IMG/VR virus record: IMGVR_UViG_3300037247_000810
Coordinates: 39,460 to 103,459 of that record
Origin: a virus
Reading direction: 5' to 3' (one strand)
Length of the DNA stretch: 64,000 nucleotides
The notes under the pieces: generated by a model
The model's database searches: none
Told to the model about the DNA's origin: nothing
The model's input: the letters and a program-made list of their open reading frames with translations, nothing else
Shown: piece by piece, positions 20,838-29,417 of the stretch
Layout of the letters: the number at the start of each line of letters is the position of its first letter
How positions within the stretch are numbered: position 1 is the stretch's first letter
Position numbers and translations under genes: made by a program

Positions 20838-21349
20838 TAAGAGAATACTACACGCTAGTCGACCGGGACGTCGGGAAGAATTGGCTGTTGGCCTTCGAGC
20901 AGACGTGGTTGGTCAGCGACTTCATGGGCCGAATACTGCCGACCGATGTGGGCAAGCGGGTCTACCAACAGGGCGACGTACTCCAAATCGAGAGCAATAA
21001 TCAACGCTCACGCCGCTTTGGGATATGGCCTTGGTGCGAGTGTATGGACACACTCTGTCGCGCAACGATCGCGGATACTGGCCATCATCCGGCGAGCGGA
21101 CGCCCACCAGCGGTCGGCTGCGGCCAGCCTGCGGTCATGCGCCTATTCCAAGTGACCATGCTCCAAGTGACTATAATGGTGCATAGGACACTGCTCGTGG
21201 AAGGCAAGCCAATCGCCTTCTGCGAGCCATGCGGGGACAATGCTCTGCAATCGGGCGCGTTCGCCACCAGTGAGGACACGGCGGCTGCGCTGCGGGCAGA
21301 AGAAGTCCATTACATCACACACGGCTACCCGCCGGAAGAGGGCCAGTGA
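20642..21349 (+). CDS. Hypothetical protein, 235 aa, likely fusion of two genes
   Basis: Residues 1-52 form a helical unit. Then SDFEGPTREEAK repeats the end of the upstream gene in frame, including its ribosome site, and a second unit follows (VREYYTLVDRDVG on) with CECMDTLC and CEPCGDN metal-type pairs. The simplest reading is that a gene junction was duplicated and the second start codon lost, joining two frames. Confidence 0.6.
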   Translation: MTNRSYLKNMLRCIEAWLGTAERYCGDERTLGNVLEHIKAAQRQVHAAEEAEVSDFEGPTREEAKVREYYTLVDRDVGKNWLLAFEQTWLVSDFMGRILPTDVGKRVYQQGDVLQIESNNQRSRRFGIWPWCECMDTLCRATIADTGHHPASGRPPAVGCGQPAVMRLFQVTMLQVTIMVHRTLLVEGKPIAFCEPCGDNALQSGAFATSEDTAAALRAEEVHYITHGYPPEEGQ

Positions 21350-21681
21350 TGGACGGGGCACCGCAGATTATGAGGCTGGCCGAAGCGGTACTTCGCTCCG
21401 GTGACGTTGAGGAAGCAGAGCGGGCTTTCGCCGCATTGGCCGCCGCCGATATTCACGCAGCGAACGACCTGGCCCGCGTCCTAATTCGAGCCATACCTCA
21501 GTCGGGGCCAATGTGGACGGCCATCTTACGTCAAGCGATGACCAGCCAACTGGTCGATCAGTACAACCAGGAACAAGAGCAGCCCAAGCCAATAGACTGG
21601 GGTCAAACGGACGCGGCGGACACTGCCGATGGGATAGCCGCTCGGATGGGATGGCGGGATGTGGAGCGCCAAGGGGCATGA
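21349..21681 (+). CDS. Helical protein, 110 aa
   Basis: ATG 21349 in a TGATG overlap (MDGAPQIMRLAEAV). Alanine-rich helices (EEAERAFAALAAADIHAA) resemble a short repeat protein. C-terminus acidic. Confidence 0.55.
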   Translation: MDGAPQIMRLAEAVLRSGDVEEAERAFAALAAADIHAANDLARVLIRAIPQSGPMWTAILRQAMTSQLVDQYNQEQEQPKPIDWGQTDAADTADGIAARMGWRDVERQGA

Positions 21682-21758
21682 GGAAGCTGATCTACGCCGT
21701 AACACTGGCGCTAGCACTCTGTGCCATCGCCCAGGAGCTAGCAAGGGCGGGGGCATGA
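21678..21758 (+). CDS. Small membrane or signal-like peptide, 26 aa
   Basis: MRKLIYAVTLALALCAIAQE: a basic start and one hydrophobic helix. ATGA overlap with the upstream gene. Small phage membrane peptide or signal sequence remnant. Confidence 0.45.
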   Translation: MRKLIYAVTLALALCAIAQELARAGA

Positions 21759-21894
21759 GAGCTTGTAACGTTTGGGACGGTGGCGGCGTTATACAGTTGA
21801 GGGTGCAGCGCAGGCAGTGGGCTGCTGCCCGCCGCTCCCCTCACTCCTACCGAGCGGCACGGATGCCGCGACGGGGCCAAGAGCGGGGTGCCCC

Positions 21895-21964
21895 GTCGCC
21901 GGTCAGCAGTTTCGTGGCCAAGTCGTCTCAGCTTGGCCCGCCTTCCTTCCTGCTGATCGGCGAC
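21895..21964 (+). ncRNA. Long hairpin element A (repeat family with 25033)
   Basis: A 15-bp stem (21895-21909 with 21950-21964, one G-T pair) encloses a perfect 7-bp GGCCAAG/CTTGGCC hairpin. The stem sequence differs from that at 25033 at only two positions. The gap 21759-22004 holds no convincing gene. Confidence 0.6.
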
Positions 21965-22004
21965 AGGCCACCCGGCCCGAATCTTACAGAAGGGGGTGAT
22001 CAGT

Positions 22005-22142
22005 ATGGGCATAACGGAGTACACGCGCTGGTGGATTACGCATCCCTGGCACGTGACGGGCACGCCAGAGAGCGGTAAGGTGCCGCCGGACTGTGATTGT
22101 GATACCTGCACGGAGAAGCGAGCCAGGGCTGCTAGGCCCTAG
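22005..22142 (+). CDS. Small protein, 45 aa
   Basis: MGITEYTRWWITHPWHVTG then CDCDTCTEKRARAARP. AAGGGGGTGATC ribosome site. Cysteines suggest bound metal. Confidence 0.5.
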   Translation: MGITEYTRWWITHPWHVTGTPESGKVPPDCDCDTCTEKRARAARP

Positions 22143-22157
22143 AGAGGAGGCCAAGAT

Positions 22158-22520
22158 ATGACGGAGTACCTAGACCTGCTGGATTTGGCCGAGGAATTGG
22201 CCGATCTGAAGGAACGAACGGAGTCGGAGGATGATCCGCTGGACGATGCCGATAAGGAACGGCTGGCCGCCTTGGTCGAGCTAGAGGGCCAACTGTGCAC
22301 CGACATAGCGGATTACGCCTCGAACGAGCAGATGTTGATCCCCGAAGAGGAGTTCGAGGACTACGCCCAGGAGTTTGCTTACGACGTGGACTTCGCGTCG
22401 CGGGCCGATGATAACCCGTTGCACGCATTCATCGACTGGGCGGGGTGGGCCAACTACATCAAGGACGACTACACCGAGGTCACGTTTGAGGGCCAGACCT
22501 ACCTGATTCGAGCTTACTAG
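22158..22520 (+). CDS. Acidic phage protein, ArdA-like C-terminal pattern, 120 aa
   Basis: Very acidic. The segment EEEFEDYAQEFAYDVDF, then FIDWAGWANYIKDDYTEV and FEGQTYLIR, is a pattern frequent in phage proteins often annotated as antirestriction-like DNA mimics. That would mean binding and blocking restriction enzymes, but identity with ArdA is not shown. GAGAGGAGG ribosome site. Confidence 0.5.
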   Translation: MTEYLDLLDLAEELADLKERTESEDDPLDDADKERLAALVELEGQLCTDIADYASNEQMLIPEEEFEDYAQEFAYDVDFASRADDNPLHAFIDWAGWANYIKDDYTEVTFEGQTYLIRAY

Positions 22521-22534
22521 AGAGGAGGCCAGAT

Positions 22535-23077
22535 ATGGCAAGACAGCAGTTTGAACGAGGCCAGACGGTCTACGTACACCGCTACAGTGGCCGTTGGCAG
22601 AAGGCAATCGTGGCCGACCCGGACATCGTGAAGATGTCCCCCGGCTGGCACGGCAAGAAGCGGGCCATCAACTACGTCGGGGTCAACTACGTTGATATGG
22701 TCGGCGTCGACCGCCAGTGGGACATACTGAACAACCGGCTGCGTATCATCACCGAAGAGGAGAACGCGAAGCTCGACCGGGCCAAGGACATCGGCAAGCT
22801 GCACCAGATCATCGCCGACTACCGCGCCTTCGAGACGAATTTCGCCAAGTACGTCGAGCAGGCCAGAATCATCCTTGAGGAACAAGTCACCAAGGCTGGC
22901 CTGGACGACATCGACGAGTTGGCCCACTACCTGCGCGGGACGTTCAGCTTCCGAGGCGACTACAGCCGCTTGACGCGGGGCGAGGTGCGGAAGGTGCGTG
23001 CCGACAAGCGGACGGAAGCGCAGGCGGCACAGGTGACGCTACAGGTGCTAGGCGAGCCGCCGCCGGAGCTACCCTAG
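22535..23077 (+). CDS. Hypothetical protein, 180 aa
   Basis: An N-terminal SH3-like beta segment (MARQQFERGQTVYVHRYSG) leads into a long helical region (ITEEENAKLDRAKDIGKL), then a basic tail. GAGAGGAGG ribosome site. Confidence 0.6.
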   Translation: MARQQFERGQTVYVHRYSGRWQKAIVADPDIVKMSPGWHGKKRAINYVGVNYVDMVGVDRQWDILNNRLRIITEEENAKLDRAKDIGKLHQIIADYRAFETNFAKYVEQARIILEEQVTKAGLDDIDELAHYLRGTFSFRGDYSRLTRGEVRKVRADKRTEAQAAQVTLQVLGEPPPELP

Positions 23078-23335
23078 ATGTCTATCGATGATGACGACAC
23101 CTGCGTAACACTAACTCAAGAAGAGTTGGATGCTCTGATTGAGAAAGAGTGTCAGCGGTCGCTAGGTATCTCCCGTGAGACGTTCATCCAGCGATACAAT
23201 GATGGGACGTTCAGACGCGAGGGCAACGGCTGCATATGCTGTGCTCGTGATGGCAAGGTGCGAAGCATCTCAATATGGTTCGGCATAAGCGGACGAGAAG
23301 AGTTGAACGAGGAGGCCCGCACCCATGACCAATGA
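23078..23335 (+). CDS. Hypothetical protein, 85 aa
   Basis: ATG directly follows the upstream stop. Acidic start (MSIDDDDTCVTLTQEE), a CICC cluster near the middle. No family. Confidence 0.55.
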   Translation: MSIDDDDTCVTLTQEELDALIEKECQRSLGISRETFIQRYNDGTFRREGNGCICCARDGKVRSISIWFGISGREELNEEARTHDQ

Positions 23336-23750
23336 AATCGAGCGGATGTTCGAGCAAGAGGGCCATCGGCTGAAGGCGGCCATAGGACGGCTGAATGAGA
23401 TCGGGGCCTTTGGTGGCCAGGTCTGCGAGGCGGTGGACGAATACGGGTGGGAGCTAATGTGCGATACCTGGGCCGCGTCGGCGAACTTCAGCGACGCCTA
23501 TGGAGCGGGCGACGCGGACGAGCCGGGCCAAAAAGCCAACGTCACGGTGTTCTGCGCCGCACTCGGCGGACGACTATTGCCCACGTTCGTCCCCCATAAC
23601 TATACGGCAGAATGCTGGTGCGATCTGACCAACGGCGAGGGTAAGGAAGAGCTACTTATGCGGCTGGACGATCTGGAAGAGTGCCTAGAATCCTTCGCCG
23701 AGGCCATCAAGGAAAACCTGGCCGCGCTAGAGCGGGAAGGGGCCTTGTAG
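23325..23750 (+). CDS. Acidic hypothetical protein, 141 aa
   Basis: Begins MTNEIERMFEQEGHRLKAA; strongly acidic, helical, with a central GAGDADEPGQKANV loop. Overlaps its neighbour by 11 bases. Confidence 0.55.
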   Translation: MTNEIERMFEQEGHRLKAAIGRLNEIGAFGGQVCEAVDEYGWELMCDTWAASANFSDAYGAGDADEPGQKANVTVFCAALGGRLLPTFVPHNYTAECWCDLTNGEGKEELLMRLDDLEECLESFAEAIKENLAALEREGAL

Positions 23751-23754
23751 TCCG

Positions 23755-24051
23755 ATGGAATCGCCTGCCCCTGCTGACTGCCTGCCGATCCGCATCGGGG
23801 CCTTCATGTCGAAGGGCGCAATGCTGTGTGGGGGCTGCGGGATAGTACACCAACAAGAGCCACACCCGCAGCCTAACTGCCGGTTCCTGATGTTGATCTA
23901 TATGCCAGTTATGGAACGGGCCGCGCCCGCGATGGCCCGTTCTATGCCATTCATCGGTGGCCCGCGCACACCGCCGGTCGAGATCGCCCACGTGTCGATG
24001 GCCAGCCACCCAGCGGTACAGCATCTCATGAGATTCCTGCATTGGAATTAG
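23755..24051 (+). CDS. Hypothetical protein with CGGC motif, 98 aa
   Basis: MESPAPADCLPIRIGAFMSK then MLCGGCGIVHQQ. The ribosome site is weak (GAAGGGGCC). Last gene before a new promoter. Confidence 0.5.
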   Translation: MESPAPADCLPIRIGAFMSKGAMLCGGCGIVHQQEPHPQPNCRFLMLIYMPVMERAAPAMARSMPFIGGPRTPPVEIAHVSMASHPAVQHLMRFLHWN

Positions 24052-24086
24052 CGGTCGTGGTCGTGAATCTGATTCACTATTGGGGG

Positions 24087-24114
24087 TTCAGGGCCAGAAA
24101 TTGCTGCCGATACT
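24087..24114 (+). promoter_or_regulatory. Phage promoter motif
   Basis: TTCAGG (24087-24092), 16 bp, GATACT (24109-24114), preceded by an ACTATTG at 24076. Start near 24121, directly before the GAAAGGGGG ribosome site. Confidence 0.65.
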
Positions 24115-24132
24115 ATCACTGAAAGGGGGTCG

Positions 24133-24834
24133 ATGACTATGCCACGAAAGTCGTCAAAGGGTTCAAAGTACCCACAGCCAAGCCTGCCAATCGTCAAACT
24201 GGACAATGTGCCAGGGCCGGAAGATGACGTCGGTGCACTCAGAGCCCACTACCAGCAAGTGCAAAACGCTTTCGCCACACATCGATACGATGATGTGATC
24301 CAGGCTTGCCATTGGTGCCTCGATATGGAAGCGGGCCTAGGCTACTCCAAGACGGATGAGACCAGGGGCACGCGGATGTTCTGTTCGGGCCGATGCGCCA
24401 GCGCCTACTGCGCCTATCAGGTGAAGGTGTTGCACTGCGACAAGAAGGCGCAGCAGCAAGCTCGCCCACCGGAGGACGAGGGCGACGATCCAGCAGACGA
24501 CGCCAGCGAGGCCCCACCAGAACCAGCACCGGAGCCGGAGGCCAACCCCGCCGAGGCGGGTCGGGCAGACTGGGCCAAGCGCGTGTCGGAGCAAACTCTA
24601 ACAGGCCGCAGGCGGCGCGTAAAGGATGTAACGACGGTCGTAGGCAAAGAGGGTACGGGAAAGACCACCGCCCGCAAACCACGGGCCGGCAAGCCGAAAC
24701 GCACCGATGACAAATGCCCGAAGGGCCTGCATGAGATGACGCCGGAGAATCGGTACGAGTACAAGGGCACCGTCTGGTGCCGCGAGTGCCGGAAGGCCAG
24801 CCGCGCCAAGAGCAAGAACGGGGGGAGCAAGTGA
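24133..24834 (+). CDS. Zinc-finger protein with disordered centre, 233 aa
   Basis: ATG 24133 or 24139 are both possible. N-terminal half has CHWCLDME and FCSGRCASAYC cysteine sites, then a Pro/Glu/Ala-rich linker, then a basic stretch and a C-terminal CPKGLHEMTPENRYEYKG...WCRECRKA finger of the kind found beside HNH nucleases, but no HNH core. A GKEGTGKTT stretch looks like a Walker A but lies in a basic disordered part. Confidence 0.6.
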   Translation: MTMPRKSSKGSKYPQPSLPIVKLDNVPGPEDDVGALRAHYQQVQNAFATHRYDDVIQACHWCLDMEAGLGYSKTDETRGTRMFCSGRCASAYCAYQVKVLHCDKKAQQQARPPEDEGDDPADDASEAPPEPAPEPEANPAEAGRADWAKRVSEQTLTGRRRRVKDVTTVVGKEGTGKTTARKPRAGKPKRTDDKCPKGLHEMTPENRYEYKGTVWCRECRKASRAKSKNGGSK

Positions 24835-25019
24835 CAAGCACGGACGGACGGCCACGATTCTCGTTCTGGCGGCGATGGCTGCGTCGCCTCATTCTCACCA
24901 TCGCGCTAACCCGCTGTGTCCGATGCAAGGTGCGGGAAGCGGCCGGGCCAGACCTGCTTTGCGAGGAGTGTCTGACCGACCCGGACGTGCGGGAAAATTG
25001 GATTATGGACGATGACTGA
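24831..25019 (+). CDS. Small zinc-finger protein, 62 aa (GTG start)
   Basis: GTGA overlap with the upstream stop. Arginine-rich amphipathic N-terminus (FWRRWLRRLILTIAL), then CVRCKVRE and CEECLTDP. Possibly membrane-associated. Confidence 0.5.
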   Translation: MTSTDGRPRFSFWRRWLRRLILTIALTRCVRCKVREAAGPDLLCEECLTDPDVRENWIMDDD

Positions 25020-25023
25020 AGCT

Positions 25024-25107
25024 CCGGCTTCGGTCGACCGTCAGCAGTAGCACGGGCGGCGGCCCGTTTCGGGCTAGTCACATCTGCTGACGGTCGACGG
25101 GAGCCGG
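25024..25107 (+). ncRNA. Long hairpin element B (repeat family with 21895)
   Basis: A perfect 15-bp stem (25033-25047 with 25084-25098) continues outward as CCGGCT/AGCCGG and encloses a perfect ACGGGC/GCCCGT hairpin. No T run follows, so it is not a simple terminator. The outer stem matches element A except at two positions. Confidence 0.65.
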
Positions 25108-25146
25108 AAGAGAAGGCTCTACGCCAGCAAGAAAGGGGTGAAGCGT

Positions 25147-25356
25147 ATGGCAGAGATACAACGGTACGTGCTCGTGGGCTTGGATGATGTGGAAGGCGAT
25201 GAGGAGTACGCTACTCTTCACGATGCTATAGCTCATGCAAGAGTGCGCACCAGCACAGCCGTTATCAGCCGCACTTACGAGTACACCGACTCGGAGCTAG
25301 TGTGGACGCCAGACGATTCGGATATATGGCCGCCCACCAACGGCGAGGAGAAGTAG
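25147..25356 (+). CDS. Hypothetical protein, 69 aa
   Basis: MAEIQRYVLVGLDDVEGDEE. Start at ATG 25147 by the AAAGGGGTG site; a GTG nine bases upstream is in frame. Acidic alpha/beta. Confidence 0.5.
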   Translation: MAEIQRYVLVGLDDVEGDEEYATLHDAIAHARVRTSTAVISRTYEYTDSELVWTPDDSDIWPPTNGEEK

Positions 25357-25388
25357 CGCGGCCCGCAGGGGCAGAGAGGAGTAAGCAT

Positions 25389-25670
25389 ATGGGATACTAC
25401 ATCGAGGTTCAGATTCCACACGGCAAGGCGCAGCAGTTGGTTGACCTATACGGCGCGACCATCCTGCCGCAGCGCCCCGAAGCATTCGAGGATGTGCCAG
25501 AAGGCCAAGCGCTCATCTGCGTCGTGGACAATCGCGCGTTCGAGGCGGCGGCACTCTGCTACTCCCGCGAGGAGTTCGAGGACTTCGCTGACCCAGACGA
25601 CCCGCGCCCGCGCACATGGCTGCTGATGGGGCGAGACGATGCGCACGAGTTAGCCGGGTACACCGGCTAG
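25389..25670 (+). CDS. Hypothetical protein, 93 aa
   Basis: MGYYIEVQIPHGKAQQLVD; alpha/beta, ferredoxin-like pattern, acidic. AGAGGAGTAA ribosome site. Confidence 0.55.
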   Translation: MGYYIEVQIPHGKAQQLVDLYGATILPQRPEAFEDVPEGQALICVVDNRAFEAAALCYSREEFEDFADPDDPRPRTWLLMGRDDAHELAGYTG

Positions 25671-25683
25671 GAAGGAGGCCAAT

Positions 25684-26769
25684 ATGCCTGATGAATTCGA
25701 GAGTGGAGTGTACGCCCGCGAGCGAGCGTGGCACGGACACGGAACAGTGGTCGAAGGGGCTTTGACCACGAAGGAAGCGTTCGAGAAGTCGGGGCTGGAC
25801 TGGCCTGGTGGCGTCGAGAAGCGCCCGCTGTTCACGGTCGCAGCCAAGGTCGACCCGAACGCCAGGCCGGAGAGCCTAATCGACGCGGGGCATCCCCCGC
25901 TTGGCCGAATCGTCGGCCGCTCGGACAGCTTATCGAACCCGCTGTTCGTTCCCGAACAGAGTGCCGTTGTGCGCTGTATGGACAACGCCATCCTCGGCAC
26001 CGTCGGCCCCGCATACCAAGTGATTCAGAACGTGGCGATGTTCGATTTCCTGGACGCACTCACGGCCGGTGAGGACAAGGTGGCCAAATGGGAGTCCGCC
26101 GGTAGCCTGCGGGGTGGCCGCCACGTGTGGGCACTCCTCAACCTGCCGGACTCTGAGATCGTGGTGGGCAAGGATGACCGGCTGCTGCCGTACCTGCTCA
26201 TCACCAACGCCCACGATGGCAGCGCCGCCTGCCGTGTGATCCCAACGACCGTGCGTGTCGTCTGCATGAACACGCTGATGGCGGCCATCGCCGGAGAGTT
26301 CCGTGACCTGACCGTGAGCATCCGGCACACGGGGGATGTGGCCAACAAGATCGCCGAGGCCAAGCTGATGCTGGCCCAGGCGGCGACCATGTTCGGTGCC
26401 TTCGAGAAGGTGGCCAACGAGTTGGCGGCCACGCTCATCGACCGCAAGTCATTCGAGGCCGTGATCGAAGAGCTTTTCCCGACGCCGGAAGAGGATGCGA
26501 CGGACGCGGTGAAGACCCGCGTGGAGAACAACCGGACGTTGCTGGCCTCCTCGGTCGTCGAGGAAGTCAAGCTCCTGGCTGCGCCGGACATGACGTACTG
26601 GACGGTGCTGAACGGCGTAACGCGATTCGTCGACCACAGCCAGAAGGTGCAACTGCGCGGGCGCGAGGCCAGCGAGGCGCGGTTCGAGAACAGCTTTATC
26701 GGACGCGGCGCGGACTTCAAGGCCCGTGCAGCCTCGACGCTGATCGACCTGGCCCGCAAGGCGAGCTAG
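25684..26769 (+). CDS. DUF932 family phage/plasmid protein, 361 aa
   Basis: The family pattern is clear: RAWHGHGTVV near residue 13, SGLDWPG, LGTVGPAYQVIQN, FDFLDAL, ESAGSLRGGRHVWALL, LLITNAHDGS and TTVRVVCMNTL. Usual family length is 300-360 residues. DUF932 proteins are common in phages and plasmids; the role is unknown, although they often travel with replication or recombination genes. GAAGGAGGCCA ribosome site. Confidence 0.85.
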   Translation: MPDEFESGVYARERAWHGHGTVVEGALTTKEAFEKSGLDWPGGVEKRPLFTVAAKVDPNARPESLIDAGHPPLGRIVGRSDSLSNPLFVPEQSAVVRCMDNAILGTVGPAYQVIQNVAMFDFLDALTAGEDKVAKWESAGSLRGGRHVWALLNLPDSEIVVGKDDRLLPYLLITNAHDGSAACRVIPTTVRVVCMNTLMAAIAGEFRDLTVSIRHTGDVANKIAEAKLMLAQAATMFGAFEKVANELAATLIDRKSFEAVIEELFPTPEEDATDAVKTRVENNRTLLASSVVEEVKLLAAPDMTYWTVLNGVTRFVDHSQKVQLRGREASEARFENSFIGRGADFKARAASTLIDLARKAS

Positions 26770-26829
26770 AGGATCGGACAGTGATTAGTGGGCGGGGGCC
26801 AATCCCCCCCGCCGGAAGGGAGAAGCAAC

Positions 26830-27699
26830 ATGGCAGGAGATACCAAGAGGATCGTACTGAACGACGTCCTGCTGCCGGGGCAGTACGCGGCAGGCGCGCC
26901 ACGTAGCGCGTTCTGGGGCGTCCCGCATGCGGGCGAGACGCCGGACGAGCAAAAGGCGTTCCACCATCACGTGGCCGTCCTGACCGTCCGCACCGATGAG
27001 TACAACATCGCCACAGCAGTCGGCATCGAATACTTCCACTCGGAGCCGCTGGCACGTGGGGCGGTGCTCCTGGCCGGGGGGCTGCTAATGGTGGGCGAAG
27101 CAAGTGTGCTCCCCCACTACGGTATGTCCTCGAACGAGGGCAACCGACGCGTTAACCTGCTAGTCTGCTGCGCGATAGAGGGCGTCGAGCAGGGCCGGGA
27201 GCGCAACCTGGTAACGGCGATGGTGCGCGACACCATTACGGCCATCAAGCATGATCACGGCGAGGTTACGGACACGGCGGTACGCGAGCAAATCTTCGCT
27301 GTGCTGACCCCGATCTTCCAGCAGGTCTACGGCGTGCCGCTGGCCGTTGACGAGATACGCCCTCGCCTGCCGAGCAAGACGGGCACACCGATCTCGGCCG
27401 AAGTCCATTCCGATGACCACATGGTAGAGGTCACGTTCGATGCGATCCCGTGGTTCGAATACGTGAGGGCCGAGGACATCGTGGCCCTCGCCAACTGCGG
27501 ATGGGGCGACGACTATCCAGCGGATATGGTGGCGACATATATGGCCGAGCACAGCGGCAACGTTCGCCGTCTGTTCCAGTACCTCGCCGTCATCGCGGAC
27601 GGGCCAACGTCCGTCGGCTTCAAGTGCCGCGTAGACGGAGAGCAAGCAATGGCCTGGCTCGCCGCCAACCGGCGCGAAGTCCACGAAGCCATCGAGTGA
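26830..27699 (+). CDS. Hypothetical protein, 289 aa
   Basis: Start at ATG 26830 (MAGDTKRIVLNDVLL) by its GGAAGGGAGA site. Two alpha/beta parts; the segment RRVNLLVCCAIEGVEQGRER and a second half with PADMVATYMAEHSGNVRRLF. No family. It follows the DUF932 gene and may work with it. Confidence 0.6.
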   Translation: MAGDTKRIVLNDVLLPGQYAAGAPRSAFWGVPHAGETPDEQKAFHHHVAVLTVRTDEYNIATAVGIEYFHSEPLARGAVLLAGGLLMVGEASVLPHYGMSSNEGNRRVNLLVCCAIEGVEQGRERNLVTAMVRDTITAIKHDHGEVTDTAVREQIFAVLTPIFQQVYGVPLAVDEIRPRLPSKTGTPISAEVHSDDHMVEVTFDAIPWFEYVRAEDIVALANCGWGDDYPADMVATYMAEHSGNVRRLFQYLAVIADGPTSVGFKCRVDGEQAMAWLAANRREVHEAIE

Positions 27700-27790
27700 G
27701 AGGAGGCCAAAGATGAGGAATGAACCGACGACGTCAGGAACTTGTCGGCGAGGCCGATTGGCGCAGACTATAGGAAGGAGGTACGACACT

Positions 27791-28408
27791 ATGCCGAATA
27801 CACTTTCGATAGAAGGACTATCGCTGGCGGCCGTCGAAGTAGTCTCTAAGCCCTTCGATTGGGCTGCCGAGGGCGAAGGCCAAGCATGGAACAACGTCTA
27901 CGCGCCAGGGGTTATGTGCCCCGACTGTGAGACGGTCTTCCCCGACGGGGAGGCCACCGCCACTTGCCCGCACTGTTCGAACGCTTACCTTGAGGAGCGG
28001 GCGGGCGATCCGATGATGAACTATGTCTGGCCCCTTCCCGCATTCGGAGGTGAGGACGGCGGGGCCGAGATCGCGCAGGGCACGCTGATGGAAGCGCGAA
28101 TCAACATCTGTCTGGTACAGGTCGCCGACATCGGGCCGGAACGTGACGACGAGTACGGGCTGGCGCTGACCGGCGGGGGCATGAACCTCGCATGGGACAT
28201 CGCGCAAGCGTATGTCCTGCTAGGGTACGTGCCGCCAGTGGCGCTGTACGATAGCCTGCCGTGCTTCGCAGGACAAGACAACTCGCAGGAGCCGTTCGCG
28301 TCTGTGCTGAAAGCCTGTCACCGGGGCCTCGAAAGCGCCCGAAACCGCCTAATCTGGGCCGAGAAAAAGCTCCTGGACTGTCAGACATGGACGGGGCAAT
28401 CGTTATGA
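27791..28408 (+). CDS. Zinc-ribbon protein, 205 aa
   Basis: ATG 27791 (MPNTLSIEGLSLAAVEV) has AGGAAGGAGG; an in-frame ATG at 27713 also has a good site (GAGAGGAGG), so two products are possible. CPDCETVF and CPHCSNAY form a zinc ribbon near residue 45; the rest is a helical domain. Confidence 0.6.
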   Translation: MPNTLSIEGLSLAAVEVVSKPFDWAAEGEGQAWNNVYAPGVMCPDCETVFPDGEATATCPHCSNAYLEERAGDPMMNYVWPLPAFGGEDGGAEIAQGTLMEARINICLVQVADIGPERDDEYGLALTGGGMNLAWDIAQAYVLLGYVPPVALYDSLPCFAGQDNSQEPFASVLKACHRGLESARNRLIWAEKKLLDCQTWTGQSL

Positions 28409-28629
28409 GCACGCTGTACAAGATGACGTTCGGGCACCAGACGGGGCTATGCCGGGCCGTGGACGCCAACGACTGCGAGAAGTATATGGAGCGACGCATC
28501 GGCCTGGACAACGGCCCCGTCAAGGTGGAACTAGCGACCGAGGATGACGAAGCCTGGTTCAAGGGAATGGGCGGCGGGTTCATCTACTGCACGCCGGAGG
28601 CCCATCAGGAGGACAGAGAAGATGAGTGA
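28405..28629 (+). CDS. Acidic hypothetical protein, 74 aa
   Basis: MSTLYKMTFGHQTGLCRAV; ATGA overlap with the upstream gene. C-terminus acidic. Confidence 0.55.
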   Translation: MSTLYKMTFGHQTGLCRAVDANDCEKYMERRIGLDNGPVKVELATEDDEAWFKGMGGGFIYCTPEAHQEDREDE

Positions 28630-28858
28630 TAAAATCGCAGACACCATCCGCAGGATTCGCAAGCGGCCGGCGGCCGACCGACACGGACGGCCCAGCGGGG
28701 TGATGGTTGACTATACCGACCTCAAACACTACTTCGACATCCTGGATGTACACCTCGCTCCTGCTCTCAGAGCCGGGAATGCGGTAACGATCCATCCTAA
28801 CAGCACCGTGGGTCGTAACATCGTCTATCTCACGCAAGAGGACAGAGAAGATGGCTAA
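28622..28858 (+). CDS. Hypothetical protein, 78 aa
   Basis: MSDKIADTIRRIRKRPAAD; basic start, then alpha/beta. 8-base overlap upstream. Confidence 0.55.
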   Translation: MSDKIADTIRRIRKRPAADRHGRPSGVMVDYTDLKHYFDILDVHLAPALRAGNAVTIHPNSTVGRNIVYLTQEDREDG

Positions 28859-29009
28859 CACCTGTCAGCAAGTCGTGGATGACCGAACGAAGCGCCGGTG
28901 CGGGAAGCCCGCAAGGCCACGGTTACGGTTGGGCCTGTACACCATTCTCTGCGATGAATGCGCCGCACGGGCCAAGCGATGTGCGCTTGCTGCCTGGGGG
29001 ATTGACTGA
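28851..29009 (+). CDS. Small zinc-type protein, 52 aa
   Basis: MANTCQQVVDDRTKRRCGKP then LCDECAARAKRC: a treble-clef-like C4 arrangement. TGATG overlap with the next gene. Confidence 0.55.
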   Translation: MANTCQQVVDDRTKRRCGKPARPRLRLGLYTILCDECAARAKRCALAAWGID

Positions 29010-29281
29010 TGTGTGAGCTTGGTACAACCGAACTCGTCCGTGTGCGGATACCAGTCGACTTAGCGACTGGGGGGCGAGCTAAGTGGAAGCGAATGCGTAT
29101 CGATGCCTGCATCGCTCCATTAGTCCGAGCACTCCAAGAGGCAGGGATCAATATGCGCGGCTCGTGCTGTGGGCACGGACGGGGTTGCGGCGACATTCAT
29201 CTACAGGATGGCCGGATGTTAGTGATCTTGGACGAAGCGGCCGCAACGAAGTACCTGGTCAGCAAGAGGAAGGTGAGATAA
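29009..29281 (+). CDS. Conserved-type phage protein with CCGHG motif, 90 aa
   Basis: The core IDACIAPLVRALQEAGI, then RGSCCGHGRGCGDIHL, then DGRMLVIL, is a phage protein pattern I recognise without a known role; the Cys/His cluster could hold a metal. Confidence 0.6.
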   Translation: MCELGTTELVRVRIPVDLATGGRAKWKRMRIDACIAPLVRALQEAGINMRGSCCGHGRGCGDIHLQDGRMLVILDEAAATKYLVSKRKVR

Positions 29282-29282
29282 C

Positions 29283-29417
29283 ATGGCCAAGATCAGACGG
29301 CGATACTACGGCCCCAGGAACGACGAACAGAAGGACATCAAGTACGGCAAGCGGGTCGGCCCGCAGGGCAGCGGCCAGCAAGCCTACGCCGAGAAGAAGG
29401 GCCGGAAGGGGAAGTGA
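29283..29417 (+). CDS. Small very basic protein, 44 aa
   Basis: MAKIRRRYYGPRNDEQKD; lysine/arginine-rich throughout, likely nucleic-acid binding. One base after the upstream stop. Confidence 0.5.
   Translation: MAKIRRRYYGPRNDEQKDIKYGKRVGPQGSGQQAYAEKKGRKGK

Noticed and set aside
21755-22078. 108-codon frame MRACNVWDGGG on the plus strand
   Set aside because: It runs through the long hairpin at 21895 and overlaps the better gene at 22005; composition is not gene-like.
24640-24670. Walker A motif (GKEGTGKTT) marking an ATPase
   Set aside because: It sits in a basic, disordered part with no other ATPase motif.
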